From the NCBI GenBank assembly GCA_023634235.1, contig JAMKCF010000023.1, positions 3,757,001-3,821,000 on the forward strand: a stretch of DNA of 64,000 nt. Direction: 5' to 3'. The DNA is from Pisaster brevispinus (Eukaryota > Echinodermata > Asteroidea > Forcipulatida > Asteriidae). The stretch's first letter is position 1; every line of letters starts with the position of its first letter. The notes below the pieces were generated by a model. That model was not told where the DNA came from. It made no database searches and was given only the letters and a program-made list of their open reading frames with translations. The position numbers and the translations under genes were made by a program. Below are positions 36,300 through 48,400 of this stretch, piece after piece.

Positions 36300-36434
36300 T
36301 TAAAATTTCTTTCAGAGTTAGCTGGTCCAGGTATAAAACAAAAGTTTGCACGTGTTTTGCAAACCAAGTTTTATTGTGACATCGGTGTTTTGCCTGCTTT
36401 TATTTGACTTTGATGACAACAGTCTCCAGCAATA
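36300..36434 (+). promoter_or_regulatory. Putative DNASE2 core promoter / 5' UTR
   Basis: TATAAAA at 36332-36338 lies about 100 bp before the DNASE2 ATG. An E-box CACGTG at 36349-36354 lies between them; this is the core of sites bound by TFEB/MITF/USF-type factors, which control lysosomal genes in vertebrates. The sequence is seen directly; use as a promoter is inferred from position. A splice-acceptor-like TTTCTTTCAG at 36305-36314 is an alternative reading. Confidence 0.45.
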
Positions 36435-39400
36435 ATGTATAGTCTACGTGGTGCAGTACTTTGGTTTGTTGCTGCTGCTGCTGTGATGCAGTGTCATGCT
36501 GCAATCACGTGTCTAGATGAAGAAGGGAATCCTGTAGATTGGTGAGGGCAGTATTTCATCTTACTCTAACATAATTGCGATAATCGTAACCCTCCATCCT
36601 CCTGACAGTCGCAGACCATTGGGAGGATGGAGGTGGAGGGCCTAATTGTCACACGAGGCAACTTTTACAGGCAACTTGGAAGCAACCAACTGTAGTGCAT
36701 GGTACAGGGCCACTTTGGTAGCACAGGAGTAATTTTTCAAACAATGTCTTAGGATCCCCAAGAAAAATATATGAGCATTGAAATGTGAATGTCTTTTCTT
36801 CATGGAGATTGCCTGGAACTGGTTGCCTGTAAATTGCCTCGTGTGACAAGGCCCGATGGGTTACGATTATTGCAACTAACTCTAACATTGCTTTAGGGTA
36901 AACGCTTGATGTATTTTTCTACATTAGCTTCAACTGACACTAACACTTTATGTGCTTAATATTTTTAAGTTAAGCAAAAATTAGCAGGAAACCAGTCACA
37001 AATGGCATCATGGTATTTTGGCTGGTAACCTTATTTTGGTAAGTACAATGTGGTTGTGCTTAGCAAAGTTCGTTTTGTGCCTAAGTAGCTCTATGAAATT
37101 GGACCCTGGTTTTGACCATTTGGAGGCCGTCCAAAGTTTTCAACATTTTCATGGTCACACAGAAGGGGACCACGTACGACTTTAAAAGATTTGTAAAATT
37201 TTGAAAATTAAATAATGTGCATCAATTTTGAAAGAAAAATGTTGATAAGTACTACTTTTGGGGGAGGGACAGGGTCGTCAATGAGTAGATTCTCTCTGGA
37301 CCTTTTAAAACAAACTTTGTACAGTCTGTTATTGTATTGATAACAGCATGGAGAAAAACAAATTAAACTGTGGAACTATGCGCATAGTTGCAATGCCATT
37401 ATGCAACTACGATGATTATAATGCTCTTCCCAACCAGTGACCATTGGGAGGAAGGTTACGATTGGCCCTCCTGTACCAAAAGCCCCCCCCCCACCATGAG
37501 AGATACACAATGTATAAGCCACTACCTGAGTAATCCAGTGCTAAACTTAGGCTTGTAATTAAAAACATTTCATTACAAAAGTTTGCATAACTGTGTTGGT
37601 GTTTATGGTAACTCATTTATACACAGGTTCAAGAGAACTGACATAATGCAAAAGATTTGCTTTTATGCCTCAGTCGATGTCAATTATTGGACTTTTAGTT
37701 TGACAAACAACTTTGATGATTATATTCGTAGGCACCTCAGGGGTACAATCATTGTAACTAGATTGAATTAGCTCCGAACAAAGATATTGACCAAATAGGG
37801 AGATCGCCAACATAGGGCTGGATAGCTCAGTTTGTAGATTGCCAGCACGTATGTAGAGGTTGCAGGTTCAAGTCCCGCTCCAGTCATTTTTTCCTTGGTC
37901 AATCCAAAAGTAAATTGAATTAGCTATCGTTACTGCAGTACGTTTTTGTTGTGATTTGCAGGGCCAACGAAACTTACCAGAAATCTCTTGATGAAACTGC
38001 TCCCTTCTCATGTTATATCGACCTTGCCCGAGTGCTACACAAGTCTTCTTATATATCCTTTAATCATTTCCTCATGAATTCAAAACTGTTTATATTTTCT
38101 GTCTAGGTTTATTGTGTACAAACTTCCAACTGACAAATCTAGTAGCGCACAGCAAGTACAGGAGGGCTATGGTTATATGTACATGGACGTCCACCACACT
38201 GAACTGACATTATCCAATGTTTGGTTGAGTGCCACCAACCATGCCATAGCGCACACCTTACAACAGATTTACAACAATCATGACAGTAAGGTAAGAATTC
38301 AATTCTTAAATGTCATCTACAAATCAGTACTTTGTTCTAAAGACGCATATTATACACTTTTATACCTTGTTTACTTTTGGTAACTACTCCAAAAATTAAT
38401 TACTATAACAAATACTTGGTAAAGAGCACTGGAGAGCTGTTGATATTATAAAACACCCTTTCAAGTAATGTAGTTTTCGAGAAAAAGGTAATTTTTAACC
38501 AAAGATTTTTGATTTGAGAAAGGCTTCAGGCATGGAGCCTTTTCTCAGGCATCTGAAACACACAATTCTATGCAACAAGGGTGGTGTTTTTATTTCATTA
38601 TTTTCTTGCAACTTTGATGACCAATTAAGCTCAGCTTTTCATAGGTTTGTTATTTTATGCATTGTCAAATTTCTTGGGCTAATAAAGTGAGGATACTTTT
38701 CTTTGACAATTACCAAAAGTATACATTGCCTTTAAGATATAAGTTTGTACTGAATCTATAAATAATTTGGGTTTGCAAAGATATTGACTAATGGGGAGAC
38801 CGCCAACATAGGGCTGGATAGCTCAGTTGGTAGAGCGCCGGTACGTTAATCCGGAGGTTGTTGGTTCAAGTCCCGCTCCAGTAAATTTTTCTTTGTTCAA
38901 ACCCAAATTATTTAAAATTTACCGTCAGTTTCCTTTGTGGTTTATTACTTGAGTATGCAAAACAAATAAAATTGTATGCACAGAAAAAATGTAAATTAAA
39001 ATTTTGATTTTTTTTTAAAATTTTTTAAACCAAACTCCAAAGAAGGCCATCTACGTACATACCAGCCAATGTTCCATTTTATATTCTACTTTGTTTTACA
39101 TGAAAACATCAACTGATCAATGGAATTATAATATTATACAAAATGCACTAAATAAATGCATTCAGTATTTGTTTCATAACACACAGATCTTTGTCATTTT
39201 TATTTTCTTTCATAATAAACACAAAAAAGACGCAGAAATGCATCCACCCCACACTCTGAAAATTCTAAAAGTCCCTTCTTCACAAGTGGGTGACTCCTTG
39301 TGGACACCGACCTTTTCTCATGTGACACAACCTCGTGTCATTCGGATGAACGGGCAGGAACGACCATTTGGAAAAGATGCTGCGAAGAGTCACCGCAAAG

Positions 39401-42400
39401 GGTTCCAACTTCCAAGTGCCTATATTTATCAATATAGGACTCCTATATTAAATTTGGGTGTGTCACGTGTCGGTGCAGTAAATACATGGCAAAATAAAGT
39501 ATGACACATGACGCGTGTTTCACCAATCAAATGACAAAGAACTACATAAATGTGTGAGGTAATGGCCTATACTGCTATTACTCCAAATATTGTACTTTAA
39601 GACGATCACAAATAAGTCAACAAAAACATTTAAATGAACTTCTCTCGGGAATTTCTGTACATTTCATGGTGATGATGCATCGGAAAACAGTCCTGAAATG
39701 TGGATGTTTAGCGGCGTATATCAAGGGATTAACACAACTGTTTCCCATTAAAATGACAACAGCGATAGGAAGAAATTGCTCAGTTTTGGGCAAAATGAGA
39801 CTGAAGCTGTAAGGCGCAACACAGAGTACAAATGTACATACAACGGTGAAGAGATTTTTTGTCACGTCAGCTTGGAGTTTGTTAACTCGGTTAGCGTGTG
39901 CCTCATGAACTTCCGAGGTGGTTTCTGAAGTAGACGGATTTCTATCCAAGTGACGTACTTTCTTAGCATGGCTAAAAATATGATAGAAGATTTTGCTGTA
40001 GCTGAAGAAGATGGTAGCAAGCTGAATAGGGCAGAAGGCCGTAAAGAGAACAGTGTGAAAACCTGGTTGAGATTCGGCCTTCACCCAGGTACAAGATGAA
40101 TACTTCGGCTCAAATCCAAGTTTAATGTAACCTGTTGTGCATGGGACGATTATGAAACCCGTCGGTATCAGCCAGGTCAGAAGGATGGCAATGATGGTAC
40201 ATTTCGGACTAAAGAGACGCTGGTATGTCGCCCTCTTGTGAATGATCATGACATATCTGTTAATCGCTATACACATTAAGTTGTTCAGGCTGCATCCAAA
40301 ACAGGCGTAGAACATGAATGCCATGAAAGCGCATAGGGCCATAGGGAGGGGAAATTCGCCTTCAGTCTCAGTCAAAATAGCCACAGCTCCAAATGGGATA
40401 AGAATACATGTGAGTAGATCAGCTATGCTAAGATTCAATACAAACATGTTTGTGGTGTGGTGAAGTTTCTTTGTTAGAATCACAGCAGCTATCACCAACG
40501 TATTGCCAACGATTCCAACAAATGCGAACATTACGACGACACCGGCGAGAATTTGACGTTCTGCGTAGCTCACATACACATCGTCATCTGATGAACAACA
40601 TGTCTTGTTATCCATGGTGAAATGTTGAGATGATTGTCAATCTTTTTTTGCTTCAAACATTGGATTGTGTCACCAAAATGATTTGGCCCATTTTGGTTGA
40701 GTCAAACGTTTCTGAGTTCAATTGGCGTCTCATCTGTCGGTTAAGGTCCAGGAAAATAAATCTCTGGTTTAGGAGTAAAAGGTCTTGTCGTGACTGCATG
40801 TAGTCATTCCAAAATCAAATATAATTAGTTATGAAGTAAGGCGACAACGCTCAGAACACGACATCAAGTGGTGGTCACCTCACAGATGCCATCTCTAACT
40901 AACTACAGACTGCATTAAACCATCGGTGTATTTGCTTTCATTAAAGTTTCCTTGCCATCAGAAAATAATGACCTCGCTTGACGTATTGATCCTTTTATTA
41001 AGCTTTAAAGACGTCAAATAAAGAATCAAATTGACCGTCTCAACGTCGTGATGAGGTGGGGAGTTTCAATGAAGTTTCATTGCCATCAGCTATTAGTTTA
41101 AAATCACTTTTTAATCAACTTGCTCTTGGAGCTCTATTGATCGCTGTTTTGAGTGAGAAAATAATTGAGCTGATCTCAGCAGAGGAAATATCTAATGTCA
41201 GGGGTTGTTACCATAAAGGGGCATTCAGAATAGTCAATGTTAAAAAGTTTCAAATAAATTTTGAATATTTAAATAGTGAATGGCTTCATAATATAATCTA
41301 TACACTGAAGAACAAAGTAATGCCTCAAATGAACCAGATATTTTAGACCAAAGGTCTCCAATATCAGTAGTTTTCAATGGTTTTTTTTCAGGCATAAACA
41401 AACAACTTTGTAGTTTAATCAGGAATTGAATTGACAATCTTGGCCAGCTGGGTATTTTGAATGGCCCCTAATATAGCAGTGATCAGTATTGGCTGTTATT
41501 GATTATTGATTGTGAAGGGTGGAATAATGAAAACATAAATAAAAGCCAGCAGGCCTGACTGTGAAACTTTCTTCTTGTACGGGCAAGACTGTTTTTCCCT
41601 CTAGGATTTATCCCCTCTCCCTAGCCTTGTTCACGGATAGATGAATTTCCTGTGAAATTCTGTGGAAAATTTGGCTGACCTTTTCACACTTGAATTGCTA
41701 ACCCTGGCAAACTCCTGAGAAATAGCCATTTCCCTGCCTGGGAGTAGGGTAAAGCAAAAATAACCCCATGGCTAGCATACTCAGTGTTCATTGAAATTCC
41801 CCAGAAATGTTCTGGGGTCGATTTCGCAAAGAGCTAAGATTGATCTTAACTGTGTGTTAATCTTAATTGCTAATCAAAGTGTGATGTCACAATACAAATC
41901 ACAACGGTATTTCTGACATCTCATCTTAAGATGAATCTTGGTGCTTTGTGAAATCGAGCCAGGAGTTTTATATCCTTGCACTTGGCTGGGTAGTGTGAAA
42001 AAGTGTTTCTGTTTGTAGTGGTGTTCAAAGTAGATTGGAGTCTCATTTCTCTGTGACCCACCATCGAGAGTAAGTTCTTTCATTTTTGTTTCATGGATGT
42101 ACACGCCAATGAATTAGTTTTCATTTCGGGATATCAGAAAACCTCCCTGTCAGGATGCAGCGGAAAACTGTCTTGAACTGAGGATGTTTGATGGCGTAGA
42201 TGATGGGATTCAGGCAGCTGTTACCCATGAAGATGGTAGCTGCGAAGGGGAACACTTGGCGACTTCTTGGCACTAGAAGGGTCACTGCATAGGGTACAAC
42301 GCATAGGATGAACGCGCATACCACAAGAAATAAATTCATCGTGACTTGAACCTGGAGTCTGCTTCGCTTTGGCTTTTTTTCTTGAGCTGTCGATGAGGAT

Positions 42401-45400
42401 GGAATATCTGGTACTTTGGGGTGAGCAGCAGTTGAGCTGACAGTAGCGACGACCGTGGAGATAGTCTCTGTTTGGGTGCCCAGCGAGGGTTGGACTTTCT
42501 TGGCATGTTGACGGACGTGAGTGAACACTCTGATGTAGCAGTAAACAATAACAGACAACTGGACTGGGCAGAATGTAGCAAACAGGACAAAAACAAACCC
42601 TCCGCTGGAATGAGCAAGCACCCAACTGCAAGAGGAATATTTAGGCTCGAAGCCAAGCTGGATGTAACCGATACATGTTGGTACAACTGTGGTCGACAGT
42701 GGGATCAGCCAAATAATTAGAATGGCAAGGACTGCCCGTTGTTTGCTGAAGAGTTTCTGATAAGTCTCTTGTTTCTTGGTGATCAGAACGTAGCGGTTGA
42801 CAGCGATGCATGCCAAGTTGTTGATGCTGCAACCGAGACACGTGAGGAACATGAACGCCGTCATGGAACACAACGCCATGGGTAGTGGCCACGCTGTCTC
42901 ATTCAACACAGCCACTGCCATGAACGGTATAAACAAGCTTGTCAACAAGTCGGCCACACTGAGATTAAACACAAAATAGTTTGTGACACGCTGAAGCCTT
43001 GGCGACGACAGGATAGCGATGATCACCAAACCATTTCCAGCAACTCCAAGGAGTGAAATCAGAGATAAAACTGCTGCAAGAACTTGCCGTTGGGTGTAAC
43101 TAAAGTAGGCACATAATGTACAGCTTAAAGAATTATTGGTCAGAAGATCACTCGCAATTGTTGAATTGATCAAAGCTGCCATTATTACAATTTTAATGGG
43201 GGTTTTCTTCGATGATAAGTGTACATGTAGCTCAGATTTGGTTCAACTATCACACTCACACCATCAACTGATTGTAGTGATGCCTTTTACTTTTATTCCA
43301 GGGGCGCTATCCTTGATTCTAAACTCATGATCTGTCGCTCACAAGACTAGGTAATCAGTTGTGGGTGTGTAACCTCCAATGATGATTACTGGCAACTAGT
43401 GAGGGAGTAATCAATTGAAGAGAGTGGCTTCCAGGGACATGGTCAACCCGCCCACTTGGGGGCCTTAAAGTGAAGGTTTAGTGGTTGGAAATCTACTTTC
43501 ATACCAATCACTCCCAGTGTCGCTTAAACTCTCCCAACTGGGATATACTAATACCCTGATTGGACCTTTCTTCTCCCAATGGGGGTATCAAGGGTTCTCA
43601 ATCAGGAAACCCTTGTGTTTGGTCAATCCGCCCACTTGGGGGCATTAAAGTGAAGGTTTAGTGATTGGAAATCTACTTTCATACCAATCACTCCCAGTGT
43701 CGCTTAAACTCTCCCAACTGGGATATACTATTACCCTGATTGGACCTTTCTTCTCCCAATGGGGGTATCAAGGGTTCTCAATCAGGAAACCCTTGTGTTT
43801 GGTCAATCCGCCCACTTGGGGGCCTTAAAGTGAAGGTTTAGTGATTGGAAAATCTACTTTCATACCAATCACTCCCAGTGTCACTTAAATTATCCCAACT
43901 GGGATATACATGTAGGCCTACTATTACCCTGATTGGATCTTTCTTCTCCCAATGGGGGTATCAAGGGATCTCAATCAGGAAACCTGTGTATGATAACAAC
44001 CAAACTACCCAAACAGAGGTACATGTATACTACCCTGATTGGATGCTTCTTCTTCCATTAGGGATATGAAGGATTCCCAATCAGGAAACCCTTCAAATGT
44101 ATGATATCAATCAAACTATCACAGCAGGGATCTACTATAGGTTTTCCTGGCCGATTTCAGCAAAAACAAATAATTGTTAAGACATTTCTTCTATTCCTTT
44201 ATTTCTTAAGTTGGTTTCTTTAACCTTCAATGTTCTGACGTGCTAGGCCGCATCTCAGCATGTCAGTTTAGCTGTGATAGATGAATTCTCAAAATATCTA
44301 CCTATATTACAGGCAAGTACGAATCAGAAAGCACCTAACATAATGTAGAAGTTGAGTTTGAATGCAAACACTTGGAAAATGTTTGTGCATTGACGAAATT
44401 GAATGGTTGACCAGCCTCTTTCTGCTGGCTTTTGCCAAATTGAATGAGTCTTACGGCCTTATGAAATTGAATGATCTTATTTGACCAGTGAATGCTAATT
44501 TGGTGAACTTGAACTACTCATTTTGACTGTTGGATGCTGATTCAACGGAGCAAGTTCTATTTCAAAAGAAATTAAATGAGCCGGGAAATTACCTCGATTG
44601 GATGCTTCTTCTCCCATTGAGGATACCAAGGGTTCCCAATCGGGTTGATAAGACGTTTGTAAGATATCAATTGTATGTCTACTCATTTCCTTTAACTCGA
44701 GGGCAATTCAATCAGCTTAAAACCAAGGAGAGGATGAGGAGGCGACAGAGTCACCTGTGTGTTGTCTCTTCAATGGATGTTGAGGGCAAGGATCATTAAA
44801 ATACACATCACTCTCCATGGCTTCAAAACAAGGCCATCCTTCTCAAGAGCTGTAACTATTGATCGAAATTCAGGGAGAAAATTGATTGTAGTCTTACAAA
44901 GAAAGCTTGAATTTTTTTTTAATAAATACATTCCCTGGTGGTTTATTACTTGATATTTAAAACTACATTCCCACAGGTGAAAGGAATGCTTTAGCAGCAC
45001 AGGAGGGATCTCTTCAACAAGGTCTTATATCTGAAGAAAATTATGTGAAAATTCAAATGTGAATGCCTTTTCTTCTTGCCTTGAAACTGGTTGACTGTAA
45101 ATTGCCTCATGATGTGGTTTTAATATTGTTGAAAAACTTCAAAAGACCAACCTTGTTTTGTTTTTTTAACCTGATTGGCAATTACTTAATGAATCAACCT
45201 TGTTCCCAGGGGTGATCGATCTCGCCGTGCCATTTTTTTTCCCAGCATGCCTTGCCCGCTGATTACCCCTGGAATTAGTCTATTAGAATGTGCCAGAATC
45301 TGGCACATTTTAATTAGGCCTGTGGCTAATCCACTCTATGGCCCGCTCATCATGTACGGTTGCCCGCAAAAGAGGCATCGAGTCAAAGAGCAACTGGTCC

Positions 45401-48400
45401 CCTCTCATTATTCTTTGATCTTGTGATATGTCTAACTGTATGCAGTTTAGGGCGGCCACGTAAAAAACATGATTCATTTGAAATGGAATCGCGTCAAAAT
45501 AATTGCATATTCACACGCATGTACTAAGTGTCCTACAAGCGCCCTAAAAGCACTCAAAAGTTGTTAGCAAGCGTGTATGCAAAGTAGTCCCTTTTGGTAG
45601 CCAATCAGCGCTGTTTTCAGTACATGCCTACCAGGGGTTAGTGGCGAGATGTATTGATACGGCGCGCTGCCCATGATAGCAAGGCTATTAATGAGTAAAC
45701 TAATTTTTACTAAACAGACTGAGTGAAAACACCTGTTAACAGACTTGTTTTTGTGGTTTATTTTGGCAGGATGTCGGCTATTTGATGTACAATGACGAGT
45801 TGCCAGACAATAAGAAAACGACTAGAGCGTTTGGTCACACAAAAGGTAAACGTGACTATTTGTGCTTGACACCATGTTTTGTAAACAACACATTACCTTA
45901 TTTCAAATTCCTTGCCATTTTTCTCATCTCTTGCTTAATTAAGTTACCCATCATTTACAATCAATCATCATCATGTCTTTTTTTTTACTTGGATTCAAGG
46001 ACCTGGGCCCAATTTCATAGAGCTGCTTAAGCACAAAAAGTAGCTCACCACAACAAAATTATGCTTACCAGAATGAGGTTACCAACCAAGCTACCATGTC
46101 ACATGTACAATTTGTGACTGGTATCCTGCTCATTTCTGCTTAGCAGACAATTGTTAAACAATATTTTCTGCTTAAACCGCTCTATGAAATTGGGCCCTGA
46201 TCAAAACATCAAAAAGATGAAAAGTTACGGAATACCAGCCAGCTCAAAAGATGGTTTCGGGAAAATATGACGATAGAAAACGCTAGGTGACGCAATGTTC
46301 TCCTGTGGCTCATTGGACAATGAGGCTGTGCCATTGTCTTCTGACATCAGCTGCCCTTTAGTACAGAATAACAGTACAAAGTTAAATTCCCTGCATCTCA
46401 TATGAGATTGTTTATGTTTCATGAAAAAAAACAAAGATTCCATGTTTATTTGTGCTTTCTTTCTTTTCATAAGGTGATTTAGCGTTTGATGCCAGCAGTG
46501 GCTTCTGGCTCGTCCACAGCACCCCCCGTTTCCCTAGAAGTTCATCATCGGGCTACAACTGGCCAGAAAATGCAAGAAGGAACGGACAGTCTTTCCTGTG
46601 TGTGACGTTTGGCTTTGATCAATTTGAGGATATCGGTAAATCAAACTGCAGTCAGATATTTTTATTTAAAAAAAAATTTTTTTTATGCAAGTCGCCAGAC
46701 ACACAAGGCCTGAAGGCTACTTCAAGGTGTGGGCTACAATCAACTATTTTTTCCAGGGGCCGTTGCCACATACTCCTGGGGCTGAAACAGGGTTACCCCC
46801 TTTACAGTCCATACGGATGTAGGCTTGGGTATCATCCATCAGAAGCCTGGCTGGTAGAGCAGAAAGCACTACCTCCCCAACTTTACGAAGCAATCATGGT
46901 TAAGTGTCTTGCTTAAGGACACAAGTGTCACGACCGGGACTGGAACCCACACTCTGCTGATCAAACACCGAAGCTTGAATCCGGTGCTCTTAACCGCTAG
47001 GCCATGACACGCCACAATTTTGTTTCAGCTTGTGGTGGAAACAAAAATCGCTCACTTGAAGGCAGGGTATATTTTTGGTAACTACTCCACAAGTTAATGA
47101 CCATAAAAACTTACTTAGTAAAGAGCACTGGAGAGCTGTTGGTATAGAAAAACTTTGTAAGGAACTACCCCCTTTGAAGTAATGTAGTTAAGTTTTAAAG
47201 AAAGGGGTAGTTTTTCACCCCAAAAATTTGAATCTGAGAAAGGCTTCAGGCATGAAGTCTTTCTCAGTGATCTGAAAGCACACAATTTTATACAACAACT
47301 GTGTGTTTTCTTTCATTCTTTTTCTCTCACAACTTTGATGAACAATTCAGGTTTGTTATTTTATGAGCATGTTGGGATACACCAAGTGAGGATATTGGTC
47401 TATGACAATTACCAAAAGTATACAAAGTTTAAACGGTTAATTACATGCTTGACTTGAACAGTCTGTTTTGAATATTATTTTTAAATATCTGCTTGATGTT
47501 TTGGTTTTTTTTGTGGGTTTTTTAGCATTACAGATTTCTCAAAACTTATCTCTCTTTTAGGTCGGCAGTTGATGTACAACCATCCCTGGATCTACGACTC
47601 CAACCTTCCATCTGACCTTGTTGAGAAGATCCCTAGCATAGTCAGTGCTGTCAATAATCAGAGCGTATCCTCCCCACCTTGGAATAGGAGTGTATCCCTT
47701 ACGTCTACTGGTGGACAGTCATTCATCAGTTTTGCCAAATACACAAAGTTTGATGAAGGTCAGTATACTAGTTGGATTATTTTAACAATGTGTACCGGTA
47801 GTCTGGTTCGTTTATGAATGAAATATCAAACTTCAACACCTTTGGAATCAGGGGTATGGTTTATAAGAATTTTTTCTGATTATGAGTCCTTTGTTTCTTC
47901 GCAGACATCTATTCCTCTTGGGTCGCCCCATACCTCAAGAGCGACCTTTTTGTCGAGACTTGGCAAGATGGCGTCGGTAAAATGAACTCGTCCTGCGGTG
48001 GGACTTTCAAGGTCAACAACATTGTTTCCCTGAAGCTTGATGGGAAAGAAGAATTCAAGGAGACTGTGGATCATGCCAAATGGGCTGTGACTGCTTCTGA
48101 GGGATCAAAGTGGATTTGTATTGGGGATATTAATCGCATGGTAAGTAAAATGTAAAGTTCAAGTGCTGGGCCCAATTTCATAGAGCTGCTTAAGCACAAA
48201 AAGTAGCTAAGCACAACCAAATTATGCTTACCAGAATAAGGTTACCAGCCAAACTACCATGTCACATGTACGATTTGTAACTGGTATTCTGCTCATTTCT
48301 GCTTAGCAGACAATTGTTAAGCAATATTTTCTGCTTAAGCAGCTCTATGAAATTGGGCCCTGGTAATAAAGGTGGGGTCATACAATGGTAAATACTCAAA

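Noticed and set aside
38800..38890. Possible tRNA gene (A and B boxes intact)
   Set aside because: Acceptor stem is short and imperfect, and the flanks are shared with other copies, so it is a SINE head.
42221..42892. Frames of 83-136 codons overlapping the second GPCR gene in other frames
   Set aside because: Shadows of the receptor coding sequence.
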